Part shown: in pieces, positions 32,505-44,853 of the stretch
How the letters are laid out: every line of letters begins with the position of its first letter
How positions within the stretch are numbered: the first letter of the stretch is position 1
DNA from: Chenopodium formosanum
Taxonomy: Eukaryota > Streptophyta > Magnoliopsida > Caryophyllales > Amaranthaceae
DNA length: 64,000 bases
Assembly: GCA_024500155.1 (NCBI GenBank)
Contig: CM044874.1
Span: 46,102,384-46,166,383, forward strand
Reading direction: 5' to 3'
Made by a program: the position numbers and the translations under genes
Notes under the pieces: generated by a model
The model's input: only the letters and a program-made list of their open reading frames with translations
Told to the model about the DNA's origin: nothing
Databases searched by the model: none

Positions 32505-33859
32505 ACAATCCGCCAACTTCTTTTTGGACTTTGAGTTTCATAAATTTGTTTCAAAGTCTTGTGTTTTTACAAGAAGGATTGGTGAAGCCGCCTGTTTTGT
32601 TGGCTCTTAGCAAAAGCCCCCTAAGTGGCTTGCTTCTGATGAGGCACCGACACCCACAAAACATAGGAAGACAATTGCGCACAAACCTTTTGTGAGCCAA
32701 TCCGGATCCCATCCCTCTACAGGCGGCAAATCGCCGGCTACCATGGCTGCTCTTAAGCAGGCGGAGGAGTCCAAATCCTTAAAGGAAAAACCTCTTACTG
32801 GGGCTACCGGCTCTCCAAGCGGTCTGTCCAACAGGCGGAAGGACAAACATGCCCAGGATCTAGTCGTTGTCCTAGGTACCTCCGCCTTTAACCCTTTGCC
32901 TTACCCTTGCAAGGTTAAGTCTTATAGTTTGTCGCCAAAAAGTTCAAAAGCCAGCCGGTCTATTGGCCGAATCTATGTCAGCTTCTTACCAAGTGTTGAA
33001 TGTGCAGATGCTCCCCAAGAGCTGGATGTAAAGTGGATTGCTAAGGACATGCTCGCCGCCATTTCTGCAGAGCAGCGTGACTCTATTAATGGAGTCGGCT
33101 CCCTGAACGTTGATGTTATCCTTGCAAATTTGGCAGAGGTAATCTTTTTATTTTATTTTCAAAAATTTTGCCTTAACCGACTATATACTGACCGACTGCT
33201 TCTGTTGACCGGATGTAGGCCATATTGCGGGTGAATGGTCTTAAATAACCATTCAACGACAAGCAATAAGAGGTAAGGGCTGCCAACCTACGGGCCGCTT
33301 CAAATCTTGACAAAGCCATGTATGATGTAAATAAGACTGAGTTGTTGACCCAGGATATCTTGTACTCACAGGCGACTGCAAATCTGCAAGTGATGAAAGA
33401 TTTGGAGGCGGCCTATAAGAGGGTGACTGAGCTGAAGGCTGAGCTAAAAATGGCAAAGTCAAAGATGTAGGAACTTCAAGATGCTGGCAAGGAGACGGAT
33501 AGTCTCATGCACTAGAATAAGAAGTTGCAAAATGGACTTGCCAACCAAGATAAGCAGCTCACATCCAAGTGGTACTCCAGGGTTGAGGAAGAGAAGAAGC
33601 TGCTCATTCAGGAGAATGAGGCCAACTGCGTCACTCGTATTAAGATGGTGTGGAAGTCTCTGTTCCCCAATGACGATTACTCCATATGGAAGTATTTTAA
33701 CGAGCAAGCTACGGATGCGCTGGATGCACAGGCTGACTAGGGGGTGGCAAAGTGAATGTTCGGGACGAGGACAAGGCTAAGGAGGGAAATAAACAGCATC
33801 CGACAAATGAGGAGATGGCGGATGAAAATGAAGCCAAGTTCTTTACTAAAGCTGATTAA
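32505..33859 (+). pseudogene. Extra ORF of the Tat element, antisense to pol, with a likely intron
   Basis: From about 32610 the + strand reads PKWLASDEAPTPTKHRKT, then a Ser/Lys-rich region and RIYVSFLPSVECADAP. At 33138/33139 the coding frame meets a GT...AG segment (33139-33218, 80 bases, pyrimidine/AT-rich); removing it joins LANLAE to AILRVNG in phase. The remainder has an Arg/Lys/Glu/Leu-rich coiled coil (about 33267-33640) and ends FNEQATDALDAQAD. In-frame TAA/TAG codons at several places show decay. Pol of the same element follows on the opposite strand. Tat-lineage elements are known to carry such extra ORFs, sense or antisense; their function is unknown. Confidence 0.6.
33139..33218 (+). 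other. Putative intron in the extra ORF
   Basis: GAG|GTAATC at the donor and GATGTAG|GCC at the acceptor; the 80-base segment is AT-rich and contains a stop in frame. Removing it keeps phase 0. Splicing is inferred only. Confidence 0.45.
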
Positions 33860-35234
33860 GTTTTAGTCTTTTTTGCGGCCGAATGGCCATTTCAAATACA
33901 TTTTCGGCCCGTGACAAGTAACCTTGTCTTTACCGACTGTAGAGTCGGGTATATTCAACAATTTCCTTTTCTCTCGGATGTATTCTGGGTAACAAATGCT
34001 TTATTTTACTAGCAAAGGGGTCAGTTTTCTTTTATGAATTAGCCGGCTATCCGGTGGCCTTTGCTTTAAAGTTGATTGTTTTTTCTTCATGAGTAACTAC
34101 ATCTTGTTAGATATAGGTGGCGTACCGAATGTTATTGCCCCTGGACGGCTGTATGCTTGGGTTCTAAAGTGGGTTGATTCACTTGGAAATTCTTGATACT
34201 TAAAAGACTATGGAGAATTTCTAAGTTAATCAATCACTATGGTGATTGCCCCAAACCAAGCGCACTACCGACCATTAACCATTCGGCTTTCTGAAACAAG
34301 TTGCCTTAATTCTTTTTCCAGGTAGCCGAGCGTATGTTAATGCTTAGAGATTTACCTTATAACTTTCCCACAATTACACTCAGTAAAAGCAAGCGGGCCA
34401 AAATGGGTTATCTGCCTTTGCTCTCCTGTTTTTGCTGGGTTGCAAAGACATTCGGCTTTACAGCGCAAGAGATATAACACGTAGCCATATAGAGGTCGCC
34501 TTCCCCAGTTGAATTAGTAACCATACGGCTACGAATGAGCCAACTAGGCTACTCGATTTTGGTTGTCTGTGTGTTTTAGAAACAACAAATTTATTCAAGT
34601 TGTAGTCGAATGATTCAAACATTCGGGCCGGTAGTTTATATCCAAATACACCCATCCATGCTTCCCATTGGGAATACTCTTAAGTTAATAATTTCAAGCC
34701 GTAATTTAAGCAAGGTCATTATGCAAAGTTCCATATGTGTCATAAGACACAGCCTCTCTCAAAGTTCCGAATGTGTCACTAGACACAACCTTATTCAAAA
34801 TCCGTTTGTACTCCCTTTAAATTACTTATGCCAGATGACTATGAGTTGATCAATTTGATCGCCCAATCTTTCTCGTCTGTATGTAGTCGTAGAGCACTTT
34901 GTTACCCAAAAAAGGGAGTTATTCTCTGCGACAATTCCACCCGGATGGACGTTGATGACGCCTCACTCATGTTGGAGAAGACGGATTATAAAATTAGATT
35001 TTATCCTGCCAAAGGCCTCATGTCCATTACAGTTATTTAGCTACTGAGTTTTTAACTCAGTTTATCATCCGGCCTATTATCTTGTTTTATTCGACTATTA
35101 GAAATGTCCGTGTGTATTATGTACAGTCGGCACTTTAAAATTTATGCATGTATACTATAGAGTAAACAATAATAGTTAAAACGAAAGAAACTTGTCATTA
35201 ATAAGCCTTTTCATTTACAAAAATTTACAAACCC
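33860..35234. other. Non-coding 3' region between Tat extra ORF and pol
   Basis: No sustained coding frame on either strand apart from a 70-codon ORF (34828-35040, +) that I do not recognise. The words CGGCCGAATGG, ATTCGGC and GTCGG recur, and TTCCGAATGTGTCA/TTCCATATGTGTCA is repeated near 34730-34780. In a Tat element with an antisense extra ORF this would be the spacer between the two convergent ORFs. Confidence 0.4.
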
Positions 35235-38094
35235 TTAGAAGTAGTACTTTTTAAAATTCTCTACATTCCAAATTCTGGGCAGCCACCTGCCGTCTCTTAC
35301 TTCATCATAGATTTGATAGGGACCTTCCCAATTAGGGGTCATCTTCCCATGCTTATTGGCCCTACTGGTTGCCTTAATTTTTCGTAACACAAAATCACCA
35401 ACTTTCAAGGGTCGTTTGTGTACACTTTTGTTATAGGCACGGGTCATTTTCAGACGGTAAATCTCATGGTGCAGGGCAGCATTGCCCCTTCGCTCCGAGA
35501 GTGAGTCCAATGCTAAGCCCATGGCCTCCTAGTTTGCTTCTTCATCGTATAGCATGACTCGTAGAGTCGGCTCATAGTGCTCAATGGGCAAGACGGCCTC
35601 AACACCGTAAACCATGAGAAATGGGGTTTCACCAGTTGCTCCTTTTTCAGTTGTCCAGATGGCCCATAGGACATGAATTAACTCTTTAGCCCATAAATCT
35701 CCAGCTTTTTCAATTTTCTTTTTGATACCGTCTGAGATGATCTTGTTGAAGGCTTCAACTTGGCCATTTGCTTAAGGTCGTCCGACTGAAGAAAAATAGT
35801 TTGAGATCCCTTGATCTCCCAACCAAGTCTTGAGCTAAGGCATCTCAAACTGAAGGCCATTATAATCACCATAGACATAGGTACCCCATACCGGGTGATG
35901 ACATTCTTCCAAATGAAAGAGATGACATCCTTTCTCTTGATGCTCTTGACCGCCTCTGCTTCCACCCACTTGGTGAAATAGTCCACATCCACTAGAATAT
36001 AGTGCTTTCCGCCTGGTGCAGGCGTTTAAGGACCTAAAATGTCCATGCCCCATTTAGAAAACGGGATTGGGTTGTGGATTGCCGTCAAATCAGTAACCGG
36101 ACGATGGATTTACTTGCCAAAATTTTAGTACTTGTCAAATTTTTTAACCAACTCCATGGCGTCTGACTCAATGGTGGGCCAGAAGTAGTGTTGCCTGGCT
36201 CTAACGGCCAAGGATCTGTCGCTTATGTGAGAGGCGCGGTATCCTGCATGCAATTCTTCGACAAAGTTCTTTCCCCTTTTCTAGGGTAACACACTTCAGT
36301 AGAGGCTTCAAGAAACCATCTTTGAAGAGTTCTCCTTTTCTCATATCGAAATTTGTAGCCCGCTTCTTCAGGATGGATGCCTCCTGAGGTGAATTAGGAA
36401 GTGTGTCGTCTGTTAGGATGCCCGGATTCCATCCATCCAGGTAGAGCTTCGGTCAAGAACTTCAATGGGCTCTTCATAAGATAGCTTTTCCATAACTTCC
36501 CGAAGACTGACCGAGGCGTATCACATGAGGCGAAGGATGCCAATTTTGACAGAGCATTCCCTTGATTGTTTTCAGACATGGGCACTTGACTTAGATGGAA
36601 TTCTTCAAGTGTCCCAGCCTCAGCTTTGACCGCCTGCAAGTATTTGATCATAGCCAAATGGTTGATTTCATACTCAGCATGGTATTGGCTAACGACCAGT
36701 TGGAAATCTTAGCAGGCGTCAATTTTTGTTGCCCTTGCCGCCTTGCATATGCTGACTAGCAGGGCTTCATATTCCGTCTCATTAATTGAGGCTTGGAACT
36801 TGAACCGTAGTGCATATTCATATTTATTCCCTTTTCGGAGATTATAAGTTATACCTGCACCACAACCGTTCATAATAGATCTCCCATCTACATGTACCTT
36901 CCAAACCTGATCAAGGTTGTCTGGAGCAACCAACCTTGTAATTTTGACAATAAAGTCAGCAAACGCCTGACCCTTCATTTCCTTTCTTGGTTTGTAGGTG
37001 ACTTCAAGAATTTGCATTTCAACAGCCAATTTCAACATTTTGCCGATGACTCTAGGGTTGTCATTGGCCGCTTAAGGGGTTGATCTGTATAGATCACTAC
37101 CGGATGTGCCAAAAAGTAAGGTTTCAACTTTTTAACAGCCATGTAAAGAGCAAGGACAAAATTTTCAATCATGGGGTACAGGAGTTCAGCATTTTTTAGA
37201 ACATGGCTAATGAAATGGGCAGGGAGCTGAATGCCGTCTTTTTCAGCAAGGAGAACGACACTGAGGGCATGATCTGAGACGGCAAAGTATATGTAAAGCG
37301 TCTCATTTGGGAGAGGGCTAACAAGCCTTGGAAAAGAGTGTAAATGTTCTTTCAATTTCTGAAAGGTCGTTTTAGCATCATCTCCCTATTAAAATCTAGT
37401 CTTCTTTTTTATTACTTGGAAGAAGTAAAAGCATTTGTCACCCGATCGACTGAGGAATCTCCCAAGCGCAGCTAAGCAACCAGTGAGCTTATGAACTTTC
37501 TTGACAATGCGAGGTGACTTCATATCAATCACCACCTATATCTTTTCGGGGTTAGCCTCTATCCCCCTTTGATTAATTAGGAAACCGAGAAACTTCTCAA
37601 ACTCAACACCAAAACACATTTTTTAGGATTTAACATGACCTGATGCCGCTTGAGTGTGATGAAGATTTCTCGGATATCAGCATGGTGATCCGTCTGTAGC
37701 TTGGATTTGACTATAATGTCATCAATATATGCCTCTACATTCCTTCCAATCTTATTAATGAAGACCGTATTAATCATGCGTTGGAAAGTAGCAGGCGCAT
37801 TCTTCAAGCCAAACAACATCACCGCATATCAAAATTGCCCTTGATCAGTGACGAAGACTGTATTTTCTTGATATTTTTTCCATAAGGATATCTGGTGGAA
37901 GCCATAATAGGCATCCATAAAACTCATCAAGGCATTTTCAGCTGTAGAATCGACAAGACTTTCGATCTTTAGAGCGTATAACTATCCTTTGGACATGCCT
38001 TGTTAAAGTCAGTGTAATCAACACACATGTGCCAAGCACCATTTGGCTTCTTTACAAGCACCACGTTCGCAAACCAATAAGGGAAGTTACATAG
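35235..38094 (-). pseudogene. pol: Tat-lineage pol: RT, RNase H, second RNase H, integrase (element B, right arm)
   Basis: Minus strand, in order: RT starts at 38094 with WFANVVLVKKPNGAW and MCVDYTDFNKACPKD; the palm has LKNAPATFQRMIN and the catalytic YIDDIIVKS (about 37720-37695). RNase H follows (37355-37080: AHFISHVLKNAELLYP, IYTDQPLK). A second RNase H of the type specific to Tat elements is at 36916-36400 (VWKVHVDGRS, INETEYEALL). The integrase has QHYFWPTI, DYFTKWVEAEAV (35984-35950) and C-terminal VGDFVLRK and PNWEGPYQIYDEV (35440-35300), ending at 35235. Stops and frameshifts break it about every 300 bases. The upstream part of the gene lies at 49598-50344 beyond the nested insertions. 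Confidence 0.9.
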
Positions 38095-38675
38095 TGTAGA
38101 CACCCATATGTGTCTCCCCAAAACCAAACCCAGTGATGAGTACCTTTCACGTTGAATCATAATCAAATGAAGTGAAAGTGTGGAAAGTCTAGTGTTGCGG
38201 ATAGTTTTATTTCTTTTATTTCTCTCTGTTTTTGAAAACCTATTTTAGGAAAAAAGTCAATCCAGTTTGGTTTGGTCCATGTCAAGGGTCCAATAATAGT
38301 CTATTTGGGTCGGGTTCGAAAAGAGCTTTCTAACGATATATTATAAGCCCAATTCCGATAAATAATGAGGAAGTTATGGCCAACTTACTAAACTGGGCCC
38401 GGTATGATATTTATATGCGGCCTAATGATCTAGAGGAGGGCCTAATATGGATTTATCATTCCTAATGCAATTAGAATCGATTATAGTCTTCTAGATTCTT
38501 CTAGAAGGTTCTTTTCATTCCTAATTTAATTAGCATTGATAAATTGACTTTAGTTGACTTTCAAGAGTTTTAATCAGAATAAAAGAAGTGTTTTTAAGGA
38601 AAATACAATTTTACCCTCTCGTACGGTTAAATTTTATCAAAATTAGAAAACGCGTGGAAAACTGGATTCCAGTAC

Positions 38676-38813
38676 CTAGCGCCAGAGTCTGGCGTCTGGC
38701 CCCACGTTCGGCGTCTCGCGCTAGATCCTATGATTTGTGCTGCGATCGTGTTTTATTCTTTTCAAAACTTTGATTCTTTTTTTATCATATCTGGCTGATT
38801 TTCTCTATAAATA
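38676..38813 (+). promoter_or_regulatory. LTR A2 core promoter
   Basis: TAGCGCCAGAGTCTGGCGTC, an inverted pair GCCAGA/TCTGGC, then GGCGTCTCGCGCTAG, lie about 80-130 bases upstream of TATAAATA at 38806. The cluster is shorter than in A1. Confidence 0.5.
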
Positions 38814-40077
38814 GCCTCCTAAAATCTCCGTTTTCAATCCTCAACAACTATCAATTCTTCTCTTCATTTCTCTATATCAATTTTTCTCATCAAGAATTTC
38901 TTGATTCTCTCTCTCTCTTTCTAACAAACCCTTTTACAAACACAATTCCTCATACATTAGCACTAGACACACCTAGCATAATTCGAAGTTGTCTTCGCCT
39001 TAGACTTGAAAGGTTTGATATTTCTGAGGGTTTGGCCCAAAATCTCTTTTTCAATTATTTAATTTAATTGTTTTAATTATTATTTTTTTGAAGTTACTGA
39101 CGTGTGTATTTTGTTATTAGAAAGAGGTACGAGGCATCGAAGTAAGTACTTTAATTGTTTTTATTGATATTTTGATATAGAAATCATGTCTAGATTATTA
39201 TTTTGATTCCTAGTATCATGTTAGGATGTTTTATTGCTTCATATTATCATGTTTAGGGTAATAACTAAGATTTCTAATATCAAGTATGATTGTTGTGATG
39301 CTTCTTATTTTCTTTCTTAATAGCATGTTAGTACCATGTTAGGGTTAAAGCTTTGATCTTTATTGTTTAGTGACATGCTAGGGTTTGTTATTAATCTTGT
39401 TAGTATCATGCCTAGGATCTTGCTATTATTATGCTTTATTTTTAACATGATTTATGATTATTATTATGTTGCTTGATGCTTATTATTATTTATTGCTTGA
39501 TCACGCCTTTTGTGCATGTTTAAAGGGAATTGGTACTTGTAATCACACTTAATAAGATAATTGATGATCTTGTTTAGGGTTAATGTGATTATAATTCAAG
39601 TGATCGACAATAATAGTTTTATTTGTGCATTAATATTTAACTAACATAGATAAACAGGTTTAGGGTAATCCTATTGATTGCATGTTAGTTAGAAAGCGCA
39701 CATGAATACAATCAGAATAATTTAGAGGCCTATTATGAGGGCAAGTTCAATATCTTTTAGGTTGGATTTGTACCTTCATCCCCGAACTTCCAGTCATGGT
39801 TTCAGACCTATTGGAGTTGACGATCTCCTGGATCGTTAAGGGGTATAACCTTCACCCAGTGAATGGTTTACAAGTTCCTAAAAGTTTTTGGCGACTCTTT
39901 TGATCTATCTTCTTTCCCTTTGGACGCCACCATACTTAAGTGTATGATCACAGTGGGATTCAAGTTTGGGGTAATTATTGAACTTAAGTTTTGATGATGA
40001 CACAAGGAACCTAAGCAAACCCATAGGTGTTTTAACTTTTGTCTATTAGCTTTGAGTTATTGACAGGTTTATATATG

Positions 40078-42049
40078 TGTAGACACCCATTTGTGTCTCC
40101 CCAAAACCAAACCCAATGATGAGTACCTTTCATGTCAAATCATAATCGAATGAAGCGAAAGTGTGGAAAGTTTAGTGTTCCGAATAGTTTTAATTTCTTT
40201 TCTCTTCTTTTTGTTTTTCAAAACTTATTTTAAGAAAATAGTCAATCCAGTTTGGTTGGTCCATGATATGGGTCCAATAGTAGTGTAGTTGGATGAGGCT
40301 TGACAAGAGCTTTCCAACGATATATTATAAGCCCAATTCCGATGAATATTGAGGAAGTTATGGCCAATTTACTAAACTGGGCCCGTTTTGAGCCTTATAT
40401 GCGGCCCAATGATCTAGAGGAGAGCCTAATATTATTTATCATTCCTAATGCGATTAGGAATGGTTTTAGTCTTCTAGATCCTTCTAGAAGGTTCTTTTCA
40501 TTCCTAGTTCAATTAGCATTGCTAAATTGACTTTTGTTGACTTTTCAGAGTTTTAATTAAAATCAAAGAACATTTTTGAGGAAAAGATACGATTTTATCC
40601 TCCTGTACGGCAAAATTAATCTGATTTGAGAAAACACGTCAAAAACAGGGTTAGCGCCAAACGCCAAGCATTGGCGCCTGGCGCCAATAGCTGGCGTTGG
40701 CGCCAGCTCTATTTTAGGTGTGCCAGATGCTCTGTTTTGTAATTTTATCTTTTTGGCTGATTTTGTCTATAAATAACGTATTAAAAACTCTGTTTTCATT
40801 CACCTACAACCAGTTTTCAATTCTCTGTCATTCTCTCCAATTCTTATTCTTTCATTAACCAATTCTCATCAAGTTTTCTCTTGATTACTTTCTCTCTCTC
40901 TCTCTCTCTCTTTTCTAAACTTGCTTTTTACATACAAAATTCCGCATTCACAAGTCTTAGAAACACCTAGCCATATTCGAAGTTGCCTTCGCCCTAGACA
41001 TGAAAGGTTTAATTTCTGAGGGTTTGGTCCCAAATCTCTATTTCAATTATTTAATTTAATGGTTTTTATTGATGTTATAATATAGAAATCATGTTTATAT
41101 TGTTATTATGATATTCCTAGTATCATGTCTAGGGTAACTTTAATATTAATTATGATTTTTATGATGTCTTTTATGTTCTTCCTAATATTTATGATTGTTA
41201 GTATCATGTTAGGGTTAAAGATTTTATTTTATTGCTTAGTGACATGCCAGGGTTCGTTATTAATCTAGTTAGTATCATGTCTAGGATCTTGCTATTGTTA
41301 TGATTTAACATGATTTATGATTATTTATTATTATTATTATTATTTTGACGATGATTATTTTATTTATGATGATTATTATGATGATTATGAATATTATTAT
41401 CATTATTATTTTAATATGATTATTATTATGATTATTATGATTGTTTTAATTATAATTTATTTTTATTATGATTATAATTTTATGATGATTATTATTTTGA
41501 TTATTGTTATTATTTTATGATTATGTTGCTTTATATTATAAATTGTTATTGCTTGATCACTCCTTTTTGCATGTTTAAAGGGAATTTGGTACTTGTAATC
41601 ACGCTTAAAAAGATAATTAATAATCTTGTTAGGGTTAATTTGATTATAATTCAAGTGGTCGCCAATAATAGTTTATTTGTGCATTAATATTCAACAAACA
41701 TGGATAAACAGGTTTAGGTTTAATCCTATTGATTGTATGTTAGTTAAAAAGCGCACATGAATACAATCAGAATAAAGTAGAGGCCTATTATTAGGGCAGG
41801 TTCAATCTCTTTTAGGTTGGATTTGTACCTTCATCCCCGAACCCTTATTTGGTTCAAAGCCTTATGGAGTTGACGATCTCTTGGATCGTTAAGGGGTGTA
41901 ACCTTCACCTCGTGGACGGTTTACAAGTTCCTAAAAATTATTGGCGACTCTTTTGCTCTATCTTCTTCCCTTTTGGACGCCACTGCATTTTAGTGTATGA
42001 TCACAGTGGGGTTCAAGCTATGGGTTTAATGCTTGAAATATTCCCTACA
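40078..42049 (+). repeat. 5' LTR of A3
   Basis: 1972 bases, TGTAGACACC...TTCCCTACA. TATA at 40768-40775, a (CT)n stretch near 40890-40910, and an AT-rich TTATTATTATGATTAT block at about 41320-41520. Relative to the 3' LTR it lacks about 85 bases near 41060, including the segment around GAAGTTACTAACGTGTG. Confidence 0.9.
40651..40775 (+). promoter_or_regulatory. LTR A3 promoter with E2F-like GGCGCC palindromes
   Basis: TTGGCGCC occurs at 40671-40678 and 40697-40704, and its reverse complement GGCGCCAA at 40680-40687, within 35 bases, about 65-95 bases upstream of TATAAATA (40768). TTGGCGCC fits the plant E2F consensus TTSSCGSS. Further copies in the element are at 42411, 43107 (both strands), 43175 and 46662. 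Binding is inferred. Confidence 0.5.
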
Positions 42050-42054
42050 GTTTT

Positions 42055-42072
42055 TGGCGATTCAGCTGGGGA
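42055..42072 (+). other. Primer binding site of A3
   Basis: TGGCGATTCAGCTGGGGA begins five bases after the 5' LTR. It closely resembles the TGGCGACTCTGCTGGGGA type leader of plant Tat elements. Confidence 0.6.
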
Positions 42073-43604
42073 GGATTTCTATATTAATTCCTGAATTTGT
42101 TTCGGCAATGATTTAGAATGAGTGGATGAGACTCCAAATATTCTAAGTATTTCATGTGTGTAATTTTGATTAACATTATTGTCATATGCATAAAAAAGAT
42201 CTCATTGCAAAGACCATCCGCAATGAGTTAAAAACATAGGATTTTACACGTAGGAAATTTGAGAAATATCTTTCACAACTAGGACTGAAATAACACCGCG
42301 CGAAACTGGAAAATTTTATCGAGCACAGAAATCTGCTGAGGCATGTGGGAAGTAGCGCTAGGGGCCAGAGCTTGACGCCAGACTTTTAGCCATAGCGCCA
42401 GACGCCAACATTGGCGCCAGGCGCTACAGTTAAATCCTGGCGCCAGTCTCTGTTTGCTGGCGCCAACTTCCCCAAATATCGAGCCAAAAATATGCGTTCT
42501 AATTTCAACCGGTTTTTTGTATTGTTTGCTCGATCCTACTTCCTGATTGAATTTTTTCTCACTTTTATGAAACCCATATGTGTTCTACATATGGACATAA
42601 CCCTCTGGGAATTCATGCTCCATCTACCTGATTGAACGCTCTGTGCAACAAAGGGTACATCCGAGATGTTGAATTCACCAAACCATGGAAGCGAGTTTTT
42701 TCTAAAGCTCGCGGTGTCCCATCCACTCGCGCCAACCCTTCACGGTTAGGCTTCCGCGCGAAGAATCAGGACAATTAACCATGGACCCTCTATTGACTTA
42801 ACCATATCCCGAACTTTAGAGAACTAGAGCCATGGTTAGGTTTCAACGCATTGCATCATATTGTGCCTACTTGACTAATTGTGCATTATTTGTTGTGCAT
42901 ATATTCTATGTTCCTCTTAACCGTTTGTTGACATGAGTTGAGATTAAATAAATTAATAACTTAAAGAACTTTGCCTAATTAATTATTTAATTAATTAATT
43001 TGTGTCAATAAAGTCTAATATTTTATTCGGAATTGACCTAGTACGACTTTAGGCATACCCAGTTGATTAATAACACCGAAAACAGTCTCAGATTGAAGCT
43101 CCACCATTGGCGCCAAAGTCTGAGTTGTAGCGCCACACTGTGGAGTGTGGCGCCTGGCGACAGCTCTGTCGTCTGGCGCCAAGCTACACATTGTGATGCC
43201 AGCCCTGTAGCTTGGCCGACAATTCGGATTATTGGTCGAGTCATCACCTAGTGTCTAATTAATCAGTTTGCTAATTAATTCGGTTAAATTTCGCTGTCAA
43301 TAACACCTTGTTGAGTCATTAAGCGAGTCTAGTCACATGGTCTAGCCACATGGTCAAGACACGAGTCTTAAAATGTCACCTACACTCACTAGTCTTAGCA
43401 CGCACTTTGAGTACACATCACCATGACCATGTCTTAGGTTCACGCATGAGTCAGTCTTTCCGTCATTTGAGTTGGGGGGTACATGCTATTCCTAATCCTT
43501 CATATCCCTCCATCTACATCATTTTCCTTCACATTCTATTCCAATCTTTCTTTACTTCCTCCATCCATTACATGTTGAATAAAGTCTGAGTCAAATAATT
43601 AACA
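42073..43604 (+). other. Untranslated leader of A3
   Basis: No sustained frame. Two clusters of GGCGCC/GCCAGAC words (42350-42475 and 43105-43185) repeat the LTR upstream motif. A segment 43320-43440 has repeated ACATGGTC and ACACGAGTC words. Confidence 0.6.
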
Positions 43605-44853
43605 ATGAATATCCCCAACTTCCTTTTCCACAGTACTTGGTCGAGGAGAGAAGGGCGGTTAATCAAGGATAATCTCTTTGTTCAAGTCTTACTTTTTGAT
43701 AAACCGATTCGTCAAAAGAGGAAAGCAAAAATGATAATGGCAAGTCAAGAAGAAGTCAATGAATTTAGGAACCAATTGGTTACCATGACTGAGACAGTGA
43801 AGCTCCTAACCCTCAAAATTGATGACCCTGTGAAGCAACAACAAATGAACTTCATGCAAGAAAGTTTGAGCAAGCTATCTAGTGACTACAAGTTTCAGGG
43901 CATGAGTCCAAGGGGTCTCGCTAGACAAGGAACTTCTTCCACATAAGTTCAACGCCACTGACATCCCTTAATTCAAGGCAACAGATAACCCTTACTTCCA
44001 TCTAAGAGCTTTCGAAACTATAATGAACATTAAGAGTATCGATAAGAAGGTTTTCCCCTCTCTGTTCTCACTATCTCTTGAGACCGTTTGCCAACAATGC
44101 TACTTCTCCCTTGACAAAGAGAAAAACTCTACTTGGGAATCGATAGTAAACGCTTACATTGATAGGTAAAAGTGCAATATTCAAGTTGAAACCGACCATA
44201 GAGAACTTGAGATGCTAAGACAAAAAGAGAATGAAGGCTTTACTTCTTTCTTTAATAAGTGGAGGGAAACTTCCGCTAAGATGATTGAGGTCCCCACTGA
44301 AAAAGATTCTGTGAGGATTTTTATCAAGAATCTCCAAGAGAAGCATTCGAAGCATTTAAAATATCAACACAATCTGAATACTTTTAAGGTCGTTTATGAC
44401 ATCGGAATTGAAATCGAAGATGACCTCGCGAAGCAAAAAGCTACTAACAATAGTAACCACGGTGGCTGGAAAGGAAAGAAGAACGACAATCCTTCTTCTT
44501 CCGAAAATGCCCACTCTAGTAACAATGTTAGTACCTTTGATCTCAGTGAAGTTTTAGCCATAGATAACCAAGGATCGAAGAAGCAAATAAGGAAAGACAT
44601 CACCCCCATTGGGATGAGCTAAGATACTGCCTTCGATCGACTCCATGGCAAAGGACTCATTACTCCCATTGAACCTATTCAAGATCCCGCACCTGAAAAG
44701 AGATTACCTAGTTGGAATCCAGACGAACACTGCAAGTACCATCAAGGTAGGGGTCATACTACTGAGAGCTGTTGGAAGTTAAAGGAGGCTATCCAACATT
44801 TGATTGATAGTAACAAGCTTCCCATGCCTCCAGTTAACAAGAAGAGCGAGTGA
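43605..44853 (+). pseudogene. gag: Gag polyprotein of A3 (broken)
   Basis: The N-terminal block (43605-43946) has a helical segment EVNEFRNQLVTMTETVKLL. A frameshift near 43942 leads to the capsid domain: ATDNPYFHLRAFETIMNI, KVFPSLFSLSLE, TWESIVNAYIDR and, from 44212, ENEGFTSFFNKWRE, the usual Tat-type Retrotrans_gag pattern. The C-terminal zinc knuckle CKYHQGRGHTTESCWKLK is at about 44734-44790; the stop is TGA at 44851. In-frame TAA codons occur near 43966, 44167 and 44620. Gag would form particles and bind RNA. No pol follows. Confidence 0.85.
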
